Below are positions 23,635 through 34,769 of a DNA stretch of 64,000 nucleotides, in pieces. Within the stretch, counting starts at the first letter, position 1; each line of letters begins with the position of its first letter. The stretch comes from Rhodosporidiobolus odoratus. Lineage: Eukaryota; Basidiomycota; Microbotryomycetes; Sporidiobolales; Sporidiobolaceae. The notes below the pieces were generated by a model that made no database searches, was not told where the DNA came from, and saw nothing but the letters and a program-made list of their open reading frames with translations. The stretch covers positions 930,001-994,000 of the forward strand of contig JAOANU010000010.1 of NCBI GenBank assembly GCA_034387635.1, written 5' to 3'. The translations under genes and the position numbers were made by a program.

Positions 23635-24390
23635 TTAGAACGCCATCCCAACCTTGTCGGCGTCGACCGACGAGACGGAGGAAGAGGCGGTGAGGGCGGT
23701 GGAAGAGGAAGAAGTCAAAAAAACGGCGGAAAGGGAAGATTCAGAGGAAGAGAGCGACGGGCGGGAGGGGTCGGCTTGACTGATAACGGCGGCATGGGTA
23801 GCCGGAAGCGCCTTTGGACGGGGGTAGTTGGAGGCAGTGTATCGACCTCGACGTCGGTGGGGCGCCTGGAACGACGGGGATGGTCGGAACAGGTTCGACG
23901 AGGCGGAAGCCAATCGGCGGGGAGGGAGGACACCGGGGCGGGTCTGAAGCACCGGGTCTGAGATGAGAAGGGTCGCCTTGATCGAAGTACCTGTACAGCA
24001 AGGGATGAGGCGTGTCAGCCTACTCGCGGCGGCGGGAGTGCGGAAGGAGACGCAAAGAGGGGATTGAGACGCACCCTTGGGTTTCTTGACCTGTTCGGCA
24101 AGTTTGCGGACCCTGTGCTGAGTACGCTTGTACCAAGGCGCCCTGAAGAAGTCGTCCAAGCCGTCGCGCTCGGCCGCCGCGTACATGACGGCGTACGCGT
24201 CCTCGTGCTCGCGCTCCTTGTTCCACCTCTCGACGGTGAAGGGGTCGGAGATAGTAGAGTTGATGGGCAGGAGGGTAAGCGTACCGGTAGGGTCATGGAT
24301 GTAGACCGGGGTCGGGAGGCCGAAGCGGGCGATGGGAACAGGGCGGAGGGAAGAGGGAGAGGATGAGGAGGATGAGGAGGAGGAGGACAT
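23635..24390 (-). CDS. Unrecognised 223-aa protein
   Basis: Exons 24390-24075 and 23990-23635 join in phase (gtgcgt donor, tacag acceptor) to 223 aa. The start is ATG 24390, followed by a Ser run, then RPVPIARFGLPTPVYIHDPT and a charged helical stretch rich in Glu/Arg/Tyr (NKEREHEDAYAVMYAAAERD, then APWYKRTQHRVRKLAEQVKK). The C-terminal half is Ser/Pro/Arg-rich and probably disordered. There is no signal peptide, membrane segment or catalytic motif. The ordered block of about 100 residues has the composition of a real protein. The 5' flank up to 24530 is a pyrimidine-rich leader on this strand. I do not recognise the family. Confidence 0.65.
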   Translation of the reverse strand: MSSSSSSSSSSPSSLRPVPIARFGLPTPVYIHDPTGTLTLLPINSTISDPFTVERWNKEREHEDAYAVMYAAAERDGLDDFFRAPWYKRTQHRVRKLAEQVKKPKGASQSPLCVSFRTPAAASRLTRLIPCCTGTSIKATLLISDPVLQTRPGVLPPRRLASASSNLFRPSPSFQAPHRRRGRYTASNYPRPKALPATHAAVISQADPSRPSLSSSESSLSAVFLTSSSSTALTASSSVSSVDADKVGMAF

Positions 24391-26693
24391 GATTGGTAGA
24401 TTGGAGTGACTCGAGTGCGAATGAGAGCGGGTGCAGATAAGGGCGAGTGGGTGTGCTCAAGTAAGTAACTGGGTGGTAAGGAAGGAGGAATGGATCCATT
24501 GAGAGCGCGCTCTTTTATACCCTTGCCCCGGTTGAAATCCTGATGCGAAGTGGTTGAATGATGAACTACTTCAGTCACCAATGTCACAGGGAGAGAGAGA
24601 CTGAGGATTCCAGCGAAAGGAATAGAAGCATTCAGAGCTGGATCATTATGCGGATTCAAGTGAGGAAAAAGAAGCGAGTTGAGTAAGACGAGGCGAAACG
24701 AGTGTCGCGTCAACCGCCTCGTGTAGCTTCGTTGGAAAGGATGGCAGTAGGTGATAGCTTTATATGTCGGCACGTGCAGTCCGTTCTGCCCCTGGTGCGA
24801 CGGAAGGAAAAGCGAAATTGAGGATTTATCGGCTGCTCTTACTGGCGTCGTCCTGTGTCGCTCGTCCTGCTTGCTGCTGAGCTTGAAGGTGAAGAGTAGT
24901 AGGAACAGTGCTCAGCCATACCAGCCAACCCAGTCCAGCCATCCCTCGATCAGCTGCTTTCACCTTCTTCTTCCTCGTTCCCATTCCGACTTCGCTGCTC
25001 CATCTCGCTGCTCGTCTTCCTCACACACCTCATGCGCAACTTGGTGAACCTGCTCAAAAGCAGCTCGCGAGCGGTAGATCCCGCCTGACTCGCCCGTTGG
25101 TATGCAACTCACCGTCGACAACTTCGATGCAACCCTTCCTCTTCGTTCTTCGCCTCTGCGCAGCTTGACTAGTTGACTGAGCCGACTTGGTGGTGCTGGA
25201 TTGGACCAACGGCACTCTTTGGATCAAGGTCACACGATGCCACCCTCAATACCTTGGTCCGGAGTCGTCGTGGAGTTGCTGAAGCGAGGATGAGGTAGCA
25301 GGGTAAGGCGATCAAGCTGTTCTGAGGTACGCAGCGGCTCACTCGTGTGCGTGTCTGGCGGCTGAACGCTCAAAATGGCAGCGGATCGAGGCTGAGTAGT
25401 CGTGGGGATCGTCGAGGAAAGCGGAAAGCTGTAAAGGTCGGCTATGGCGAGCGAAGGGGCTCCGCGAGCGCTGTGGGTTGCGATGATGACGCTACACACT
25501 GAGCAGGAACAGACGTCTTCAGACGGGTGAGCAAGAGGCTTGAAACAGAGATCACCAATCTTCAAACAACTCGCCCGATTTGCTTTTCAGCTGTCTCTCT
25601 ACCCTCACGGTCGAAGCTCGCTTGTGGCGTACTTGCCTGGCTTATCTTACTGCTGTACTACTGCTCTTCATGCCAGTGCTTCGTCCCTCAACGCGCCATC
25701 ACCCCCGCTCTTCCCCTCGCCTCCACCTCCTCGAAGGTCCCATCACCGCGACCCCTGGCATGGGACAACCACCTGCACCTCGCCAGCAACAGCAGCACAG
25801 CTAGATAACACGCTCGGATGCCGGCAGTCCACGCCGTCAAGGTTGCGACCTGATTTCTTATTTCCCTTCGCCCATCCCCCATCGATTCGGCCTACAATGC
25901 TCCGCCGCCTCCGCCAGCTGCATGGGCCTACATCGACGCAATAAGCAGGCGGAAGACCACAGATGAGTGGAGGGCAAACATGACATGCTGCAGGCGACAA
26001 CGGAAGCTTTGTCGCAGGGAAGGGCGAGGTGACCGGAACGAGTGTCCTCGGCAGAAGAGGTTATAGGAAATCCTTGTAATGTACAGCCTGTCTGTACCGA
26101 TCGTCCCCGCTGCCTATGGTGCTCACGAGAGACAGGACCCAGGGCGAAGCTACGGTTGGTGCAGAGGGAAAAAGCCAAGACGAGGAATTGGGGGTATCTG
26201 TGCCTCGCTGTGTCGGTTGTTCTCACGGTTCTCTACCTCACCGTACAGACGACGGCCTCGCCTACCGCCCGGCCGTAGAAGCCCGCTACGCTGCGAGTCG
26301 CGCTTGCGCCGTCGATAAATTACAGATTTTTCCCTCCCATCGGATCTACTTTTCAGGCCAGCGTTTTACAAACAAGTACATTCACTACAGCCTCGACCAC
26401 TCTATATGCCTTGAATGAGGTGATGGGAAACTGAACGAGCGAGACTGTCTCCGTTGATCGATCGTTGATCCGCCGCCTTCCTTCCTCTCATTCTCTCTCT
26501 CTATCCCTCTTTTACCTATCAAACTATACTACAAGCTACGCCTACTCTCTTTATACTCACTCTTTCACCGTCACGCCTTCATCTCACCGCATCCTCTCAT
26601 TTCAACCTCATCCTCAACCTCCCGTCCTCGACGGGCCCAATCCCCGCTCTCCCCAGTCTCTCCATCTACATCGCTCTCGAGTCGATCCATACC
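24391..26693. other. Gene-poor stretch of 2.3 kb
   Basis: The left 350 bases are probably the leader and promoter of the minus-strand gene at 23635-24390. The right 230 bases (26465-26693, ctctctctctatccctctt) look like the leader of the next plus-strand gene. The remaining 1.7 kb or so shows only short overlapping frames without domains. No tRNA, repeat or mobile element was recognised. Confidence 0.5.
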
Positions 26694-27163
26694 ATGATCA
26701 ACACTGCCATCATCCGCAAAGCCGCCGAGGAACGCGCGCACGAGTTCGTCGAGACTATCAAGCGCAAGGTACTCGAAGCGATTGAGGTGAGCTTTCCCCC
26801 TCTCTTGCACTGCTCTCCTCGGGACGAGGACTCAATGGCTGATCCGGTCCAACATACATCCAGCAACACACTCAGCTGCCTTTCCCGCTTACCGGTCACC
26901 GCAACTTTTTCGGCGACTCAGTCAACCCGACGGCCTTGGACATTCACTCCCTCTCCGACGCCCTCTCCGCGGGCTACGAGAAGCTGATGACGCTTCCCCG
27001 GCTCACCTGCTCGACCCGCCAGCTGGTCGTTGACGTCCACCCCCTAAGTCAAGGTCACCTTGTCGGCTTTGGCGACCCTTTCTCTGCCGCTCTTACCCGT
27101 CCCTCATCCGTCCTTCGGTATCGCTGTGCAAGCCGTCATAGACGTTATCAGCCCCCCGACTAA
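26694..27163 (+). CDS. Small unrecognised protein (weak model)
   Basis: Exon 26694-26786 (starting MINTAIIRKAAEERAHEF, ending VLEAIE) joins in phase through a gtgagc donor and a ccag acceptor to exon 26864-27163, giving about 130 aa. The first 65 residues are helical and charged and continue LPFPLTGHRNFFGD, which looks like real protein. After about residue 95 the sequence becomes basic and less convincing. A further intron from gtcacc (near 27053) to ttatcag (near 27150) would instead extend the gene to about 27417. The pyrimidine-rich leader upstream of ATG 26694 is typical of expressed genes here. Function unknown. Confidence 0.4.
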
Positions 27164-27789
27164 CTCGTCCGTCGGGTTTGTCTCCGGCGTCCGAGTTACC
27201 GCCGGTTTCTCGTGCGCCGTCTTCCCCATCCCCGGGCTGCCAATTCCGTCCTGGTCCTCTGTCGTGCTCCGTCCCACCCCGGAGTGCCTCCGCCCGCCTC
27301 CTCGCAAGCACATCAGCAGCCGGACACTCAGACAGCGCTCGACTCGTCACATTCCTTACAAGCACGACAAGAGCCCCGCGCTTCTCCAACGCCTCGCCCG
27401 ACCGTCCGCAACTATAGCCCTCCCGATCCTCAGCCTCAGCGACACCGGTCTCTGAGGCGTCCCTCCTTCTTCTTCCCGTCTCGCCCGCCTTTCTTCCCCG
27501 TCCCACCTTCCCTTTCTTGTGCATATTCTCATCTTTATTGTTGCTTCTCGTCTCAGCTTCGTTGTCGTGGTCATTACCCCGCATCGCCGCCCTCCACTGT
27601 TGCCGTACTTACAACCGTTTGCGGTGTCACGGTCGACAGCTCGACCACCTACGCACAAGCGAAACATCAACGACGAGTGAAGGGAAGAAAGGCAGCGGCA
27701 GCGGTTAAATCGAGAGCAGCCAGCTCATGCAAGCCCAGGTGCTCATACGGCCAGTAGCGTGGGCAAAAATACAGAGCGGCAGGCAAAAT
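27164..27789. other. Spacer between the small gene and inverted-repeat arm 1
   Basis: No additional gene supported. It may hold the 3' end of the preceding plus-strand gene, depending on its splicing. The left boundary of the inverted repeat lies near 27790. Confidence 0.4.
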
Positions 27790-30700
27790 GGTACAAATGG
27801 CACGACGCTAGCAGACAAAGATCATCGGATGATCTAGTATGGGTATGTACGGCGAACCCCGAAAAAGAAACCCCAAGATGTGCACCGCGAGCTCCTCATG
27901 CCCCTTCCGCCCTGGCCGCCTCGCCCTCAGCTATCCGCTTCTCCGTCACTTCTTCCACCGTGTCTGCTTTACCTTCCTCTGCCGCAGCTTCAGGCTTGTC
28001 CCCGTTCTGCTTCTTGCTCTCGTCGGCCTTCTTGATCGAGATGTTCTTGATTCCGAGGGCGGAGATGATGGCGAGGATGTAGAACTGCATGGAAGCAAGA
28101 GTGGTGTTGTTAGTCCATCGTTCGTCAAGAGAGAAGAGGCGAAGAGGAAACACCGCAAAAGGCAAGGAGACAGGAAAGGAAGGGAAGGGAAGGGAAGCAA
28201 CGAGGAGCTTACCGGCACCCCAATCACAAACACAATCTTCAAACTCATGACATACGCCTTGACCGCACTGGCAATCTCCTCTTTCGGGAGATCCCAAATC
28301 GCCAACGGAGATTCTTTGATGACCGAGAGAGGCGCGTTTGGGGCGTACTTGGCAAAGTTTTTGGCGAGTTGCGTGGAGAGAGCGGCTTGGCCTATGGCGA
28401 GGGAGATGGTACCGCCGAGGACTGGTTGCAAAGTCAGGGGAGTCAATGGCAAGTAAGGTCAAGGGAAAGAGGAAGGAGGAAGCGTACACTGAGCGAAGGA
28501 AGCGAGAGAAGTGGCTTGACCGACTAAACGCATATTGTCCCGGAACTCGGCTTGCATGGCAAAGATACTGTTTTGCATAGTCGTACCGACACCTAGACCG
28601 CAGAGGACTGTACGCATGAATGATTGAAATCAGCTGAGAAGGCCGACTGGAGAAGGGGGAAGAGAGAAGGCCAACGCACTCTGGTAACCGATGATGTTGG
28701 CACTCTTGGTCGTGGGCGAGACGGTGTAGAGGAGACCGGCACCGATGGCACCAGGGATAGGTCCGAGAACGAGGAAAGGCCAGTAGCGACCAAAAGTGGC
28801 GACGAGGCGTCCAGCAAGAATGACGGAGATGACGACCGCGAGCATGAAAGCGAGGACTGCGGAAAGAAGCGAGCGAGCGAGTCAGCGAAGGGCCTGACAC
28901 TGGAGGGAAAGGAAAGAACACACTGTCAACGCCTGACTTGGTCGCGTCGTGGTGTTTGACAGCTTGGTCTGCGGCGGAGCGGAGAAACAGCGCGGTGAGC
29001 CTCAGTCACAAGAGTAAAAAGACAGCAAGAAGAACGTACAGTAGATAGGAATGTAGTAGGTGAAGATCAATAGCGAGCACCTAGTCATAAACGCGCTAAC
29101 CAAGATTGAAACGATCGAGGTGCGTTTACCAGGAGAAAAGATGGTGATGGGGACCGTGGCTTTTTCACCCATGTAGCGTTCCCAGAAGACGAGAATGAGA
29201 GTGGTGACACCACCAACGACGAAACACTGTGGGTTTCAACGTTTGGTTTCAGAGTGTGCGAGAGGGACGCGAGAGAAGAGAGAGAAAAGACGCACAGCGA
29301 TAACTGCGCCATCGTCCCAGGGCTTTTGGTTACCACCCCACTGCAGAGCGAGGACGATGCAAGTGACAGCTCCAAGTACGAGAACCCCTCCGACCCAATC
29401 CATGCGGAGGGTTTGGCGAGCGATGGACCGGTAAGAGCGGTCGTTCGGGTCGGCGCCGAGCGGAGGGGAGGCCTTCAAGAGGAAGCTGACGGCGATGAAG
29501 GTAACGGCTCCGACGGGGAGGTTGAGGTAGAAGCCTGGGGATTGCAGAAGCAGACAAGTCAGTCAACAGCTCCCTCTCTCGGATACGAAGGAAAGAAGGA
29601 CTTACACCACCTCCAGTCACTCCCGTCCGTCAGCGCTCCACCAATGAGCGGTCCAATGACACTCGACAACCCAAACACCGCACCAAACATTCCAAACAGC
29701 TTAGGACGGTCTTCGAGGAGGGTCACTTGGGCCAGGATTTGCAGCATCGAAACCTGCCCACGCACAAGCACGGTGTCAGCGTGAGGATACAAGAGGGGAA
29801 TAAAGGATGGGGTGCACGTACGAAGATGCCTGCTGCGCCGATACCGGAGATTGCCCGACCCCAGATGAGCTGCATTGGCCCATCTGCTGACCCACAAATC
29901 GCAGAGCCCACCTCAAAAATGGTGATAGACCCGAGAAGGGACCATCTGTGCGCACAAGACGCCAATCAGTCGAGGCTCGCGGGCAAGGAGGGACGGAGGA
30001 CGGAAGGGGGGAAAAAACGCACTTTGCAGGGTAAATTCGCAGTAGTTGACCGAAGAAGAGGATGAAAGCGGTTTGGGTCAGGATGAAGGCGGACGAGATC
30101 CAGCCTTGTTTGTCGAATGAGTTGAAGTCGGAGGCGATTCGGGGAAGGGCTGTTCATTCATTCGTTTCGAATGCGAGGAGAGGAGGAAACAGTCAGGGTC
30201 CGCGCGGTGGAACGGACGAGATGGGGAGGAAGCGGACGGACCGGTAGCTAGGATTGTTTGGCTGCACAACGCACAAGGCACAGAGTCGAGTCAGTTCTTT
30301 GACCGGACATCGGGTTTTCAGAGTGGAGGAAGGAAGACTCACTCAAGCGCAATCAAGAAGATACTGAGCAACATGGCCACAAACACAATCGCCAGTTTCT
30401 TCCCCTTGAGGATCAAGCTCGGGTCTTGTCCTCCAGCTGGCGGCGGTGGTGGTGTGGTCGAAGCGGCATCGTGGTCGACGCCGGAGGAAGGCGCCGGCGG
30501 AGCCGGCGCTTTGAGGTCCTCCGCGCCTGACAGAGTTGGAGAGAGTGATCGGTCGTCGCGTTTGAGCTCGTGAGTCATCCTGAACTGGTTGAGTAAGGGT
30601 GTGATGAGGGAGAGAGAAGAAAGGAGAAAGCGAAGGTTGACCTAAAAAAAGGAAGACGCGGCGTTGGCGGCGGAGTGTCGGCGGCACCTCCGCCCGGTCG

Positions 30701-31035
30701 ACGCGTCCTCCCTCCGGCTACGCTCACTCAGCTCCACGGCACACTCGCACGGCGGCATAGTTGACTGGACGAAGCTGCTAGGATGCCGAACAAGCTGTCG
30801 GCGCCATGCTTGTCAGCCTCGAGGCGGTGAAAGCGATATATGCTGGTTGTCGGTCCCTCCGCATCCCCATCTCCGGCCGCCGGCCTATTCCATGCTCGCC
30901 AGTCCTCAAGGCAGTGCTGACGTCATCCAGGCAGTCGTCGAGCGGCTCGCAAGAGAGTGAAGTGGTAGAAGGCAAGAAGGAAAGAAGCGTCCATCCATCA
31001 CATCTCCGCCTAGTTTTCTCCTCGACCTCGGGGCT
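27790..31035. repeat. Arm 1 of a large inverted repeat
   Basis: This segment is the reverse complement of 58985-62230. By eye the transporter exons and introns match almost base for base. The near-identity continues upstream of the gene to about 30800, then weakens to patchy similarity near 31035. On the other side, beyond the stop codon, similarity falls off in the 3' flank (a shared gccgtacataccc block) and is lost near 27790. I see no terminal inverted repeats, transposase or target-site duplication. Confidence 0.88.
27896..30578 (-). CDS. MFS transporter, DHA2 drug:H+ antiporter type, copy 1
   Basis: Twelve exons: 30578-30343, 30261-30242, 30149-30023, 29945-29822, 29753-29606, 29534-29296, 29226-29040, 28968-28924, 28856-28680, 28607-28488, 28421-28213 and 28084-27896. 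They give 606 aa. After a disordered Pro-rich N-terminus of about 55 residues, 14 hydrophobic segments can be counted, the DHA2 topology. Family motifs are [17 protein letters not shown] after TM1, [14 protein letters not shown] (motif B) and [15 protein letters not shown] (motif C, the antiporter motif). The C-terminal tail is charged (Glu/Lys/Ala). DHA2 pumps export drugs, toxins or metabolites by proton antiport at the plasma or vacuolar membrane; the substrate cannot be read from sequence. All exon lengths equal those of copy 2 at 59446-62132. Differences include APPAPS versus VPLAPS, GEKATVPI versus GEKAMVPI, and a few tail residues. Confidence 0.93.
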
Positions 31036-31264
31036 TGGCGTTCTCCCTCGGCATGGAACAGAGAGGCTCCCAAGTGGCAGGTACAACAACACGCTGTACT
31101 ACCACGCACAAAGACGACGAGAAGTAGCAAACCCGCGGGAGGACATCCGACGAAAAAGGATAAGGAACGAAAAGGAACCGACGTCGACCAGCTACCCCCA
31201 GTCGAATCCCGGCGTGAATGGAAAATGCAGAAGAAGAGGGTATAGGAGAAGAAAGGAAGGTGGA

Positions 31265-34200
31265 TCAAGAAGGAACGGGTATATAACCCGCGGCAGAATG
31301 AGGCGACACAGGAAAGGAGAATCTCGAGAAAAGCCCTCCGAGGCCTTTGAGAACGAGTAAGAACGGCGATGTCGATGTCGGTGAGTGGGGAGAGAGTGTC
31401 GAGTGAATCGAGAACGAGTTGTCTGAAGGAGGGAGGTGAAACAGCGCGGGATGGAAAGGGTCGTAATAGATGGTTTCGAAGAGGGAGGTGACATGGGAAT
31501 TGCTGAGTCTGCATGCGTCACCATCCAAGTCAGTCGATTTCGATGGGGCAAGGGAAGTGGACCAGAGAAGGGAGCGTACCGGAGAAACAGGAAGAAGAGC
31601 GCAATCTGAATCCCCACGATCCAAGCTAACCAATGTCCTCGTTTACGGGTATCATCTCTGAGAGTATCGCCCACAGCTTGTACCACCTGCCCAGCGATAC
31701 CACGTGAGCAAGCGTTACGGCCGCCAAAACAAGAAAGTAAGGAAGATGAACGCACCTGATCTCCAATAATCGGCCCCAACCCCTCAATACTCTTCCTCAG
31801 CTCCTCGACTTTACTCCCCAGCTCTTGTTCAGCCATGTAAGTCTCAGCCAACTGCTCCAGCATCTTGGTCCGCTGATCCTGTAGGTACAACGCAAGAGTC
31901 AATCTCTGAATGGTACTTACTCGAATGAAGGAAGCAAAGCAAAGGAAAGGGCCCCTAAAGCGAACGAACTGCGACGTACGGGTTTCCCCATTCCCCTACC
32001 CTCGATATTCCGAAACTCCTCCTCCAGCTCCCTCCTTCGTTTCTCACTCTCTTTCTTCCTTCGTTCCATTCGACCGCTCAAAGATCCCATACCATCATGG
32101 CCTTCGTCATCCCGACGATGTGGAATCGGTAGGCCTTGATCATTCAGTGATGTTGAGCGTGTGCGCGCAGCTGGAGGAGGAGGAGGAGGATTAGGGGAAG
32201 ATGAAGGTGGATCTTGAGGCTGAGACGCGGCAGTCAAAGCCCGAACAGCAGAAGAGAGTTGAGACACGAGGTGAGGCAGGGTGAGGTTCGCTTCGTCTCC
32301 TTCTCCATCTCCGTCTGACTGACCCTCTCGCTGCGGTTCTCTCACTGCGGGTTGAGCGGAACCATAGGTCAAATGGTGGGATGGACGAGGGGGAGATGGA
32401 GAGGTGGGCCGAGAAGAAGGAACGCGCTGCTTCGACTGCGGTGGAGGAGAAATCCGAGATCGTCCGGGGGGAGCAAACGGTGGTGTCGTACTCTTCTCCC
32501 GCTCCCGTCGTTCTCGCTTAGACGGAGTCGATCTGGTAGAAGGTGGCGACAGTTGCGGTTGCGATTGCGGCGGCACTGAAGGAGAGCGGGTTTCGAAGCT
32601 GTGCGAGCGCTGCAAGAAGGTACTCGTTCGTCTTTGCTGCTGTAGGTGCTGCGGTCGTGGCGGTTCAGGCGACTCAGGAAGGATGGGAGGGGGTAAATCA
32701 GGCAATGGTGGCGGCGTTGTTGAGCGACGTAGCTGCTGCGGAGAGGCAGAGGAAAAGGCGGCGAACGAGGGCGGAGTCGGAGGAGATGGAGGAAAAGGCG
32801 GAGACGCATCATCATGAGGTGGTTCGACGAATCGTACCCCTTGGCTTTGGCTATTTCGGAGGTACTCCGCTCGTCGCCTTGCAGATTGTCGGAGATCTTG
32901 ATCATCCGAGAAGGACTCTTCCGCTGATGCGTCCTCCAGATCCTCCCGGGCCTCCGGCTCATCTCTCCCTCCACCTTGACCGGAAGGCGCGCCGAACGAC
33001 CTGGCCGCCATAGCAAAGTCAATCGCACTCCTCCCAGCCACTCCGCTTCCTTCCCCACCGTCCTCCCCTTCGTCTTCCTCCCCAGAAGAGAATCCGCCTC
33101 CTGCCACTCCTCGATCGCCTCGCTCCCCCATCTCCGTCTCCTCCTTCCCCCTCCGCTGAGCTTGACTCAACTGCCTCAAAGCCCTCTCAAGCTTACTCGG
33201 CTCCCTCGCCTCCCCATCCGCCCCGTCTCCATCGTCTCCTCCATCTTGTCCTCCCGAGACGGTGATCTTTCGTCTCCCACTCCGACTGTCCCTCTCCCTC
33301 TCTCTCTCGATCGGTAACGAAGAAGTAGGTATGAACGAGTGATACCCAGCCGGATGCGGCGTCGTTAGTGGTGGTGGTGGTAGAGGCTCTTCTTCTCCCC
33401 TTCTTGGGGCCGAGGTCGAGGTCGAGGTGTTGGTGGAAGACGAGGACATGGCAGCTCTACGTTCTGCAGCATGCGAGAGGGCACCACCAGGACCTGTAAT
33501 GAGGCGGGTGAAGGCTGAGTGGATTTGCGCTGAAGTTGAGGGTGTCGGAAGAGGAGGAGGAAAGGAAGTTCGAGTGCGCGAGGGGGGAGGGGCGGGGGAC
33601 AAGGTGCTCAGTTGAGGGGCGGAGTGGGAAGAGGGGATTGAAGCGGCGGCGGCGGAGGAGGAGGGTTTGCGAGTGCTAGGAGGGTAGGCACCTGGTGCGG
33701 CTGGCGTGGCGGGCGCGACATGATGTCGACGCTTGGTGGGCGAGCGACGCGGTGGGGTGGAGGAAGACATCTTGGCATCGACGTAAGAGGCTAGGTTGCC
33801 AATGCGGCTTCTTCTTCGAGGTCGAGGGGAACTTGAGGAGCCTTCTTCGCTACCACCTCCTCCTGCTCGGGAGGGTAAGACCGTTCCTTCTTGCTCCAGC
33901 CCCTGTTCAGGTCCCTCCTCCACCTCTCTCAGTGCCGACCTCGAAAGATCCATCCTGACCTGTCGCACCGTCGTCTCATCTTCCGGCCCGACGCGTTCGT
34001 TCCGCCTTTTCTTGTGCTCGTACCGCTGAACCTCGTCTTCGACCAGGGTACTGCTACCCGTGCTTGGTGAGGGTGCGTAGGTACTCTGTCCGATCGAGTC
34101 GAGCAGACGTTGAGCTCCGGTTGTGCTCGCCCCGGCGGCGACAGCAGAGGCGGAAGAAGGTCGAGGAGTAGAGGATAGTTCGCGTAAACTCCGACGCGTC

Positions 34201-34541
34201 AGGCGGTCTCCCGACCCCGACCCCGACCCCGAGCCTGACCCTGACAGGCTGTTACTGTGCTGCCCTGCTCGGTTTCCGCCTTGGCTGTAGTGGTATGGAT
34301 TGAGTTCTATGCTTTCAGTATCGCTCGCGTGAAGAGGGTCGTCGAGTTGATCTGCAAAGGTAGGTTGACCAGATTGACGCGTTGGTTTGAGAGGAGTTGA
34401 AGTTTGTAGGTGGTCCCAGTCGAATGAGGGATCGTCCGAGTGTATTTGAGGTTGTTGGTTGTTTGAGGAGGAGGAGAAGGAAGAGTCGCTGGTTATAGCT
34501 GGATCATCTGGGTCGGGGTGGGTGGGGTATAGGCTAGTCAT
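31265..34541 (-). CDS. Unrecognised protein with disordered N-terminus, coiled coil and a C-terminal membrane segment
   Basis: Exons 34541-31980, 31878-31756, 31686-31580 and 31508-31265 give 1011 aa. The first 830 residues or so are low-complexity (Ser/Pro/Arg with short acidic patches and a Ser-Gly dipeptide run coded by 34220-34250). Then comes a charged helix, MERRKKESEKRRRELEEEF, followed by QRTKMLEQLAETYMAEQELG (coiled coil). A single hydrophobic segment, LAWIVGIQIALFFLFL, follows Lys/Arg-rich residues. After it are about 80 residues (SNSHVTSLFETIYYDPFHPA) ending GYIPVPS. This suggests a membrane-anchored scaffold with a long cytosolic or nucleoplasmic part; that is inference. I chose ATG 34541 because the frame upstream has no ATG before its end. 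No family recognised. Confidence 0.72.
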
Positions 34542-34769
34542 ACGAGGTGGATAATCGCGGTACGAAGACTGATTCAGAACAGCATGAGATGGAGATAAGC
34601 GAGAAATCAATTCAACCTCCGTCTCCTCCTCGTCTTCCCCCTGTACCTCGACTGTGACAGACTGGGTGTCTTTATTCTCCTAGCAGCACTCGCAGCAGTA
34701 CCCAAACTAGTCAGCAAACACTCGCCTACTTCAGCCACCACCACCACCCCTCGTGTCCCCATCTCGACC
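34542..34769. promoter_or_regulatory. Compact bidirectional promoter region
   Basis: Only 228 bases separate the start codons of the coiled-coil membrane protein (-) and the FKBP gene (+). Both leaders and both core promoters must fit here. The right half is pyrimidine-rich on the plus strand (cctccgtctcctcctcgtct). A short upstream ATG on the minus strand (34585) opens a frame of only three codons. Confidence 0.6.

Noticed and set aside
24015..24773. 252-codon frame overlapping the 223-aa gene on the same strand
   Set aside because: Its composition (His/Ser/Pro/Leu shadow) and position over a leader and another frame suggest chance. The splice-joined frame has better protein character.
27790..31035. 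Transposon carrying a transporter gene
   Set aside because: No transposase, terminal inverted repeats or target-site duplication is visible. The arms end gradually rather than sharply, as in a segmental duplication.
31917..34610. Start of the coiled-coil membrane gene at 34610
   Set aside because: That position is a TTG codon. The first in-frame ATG is at 34541.
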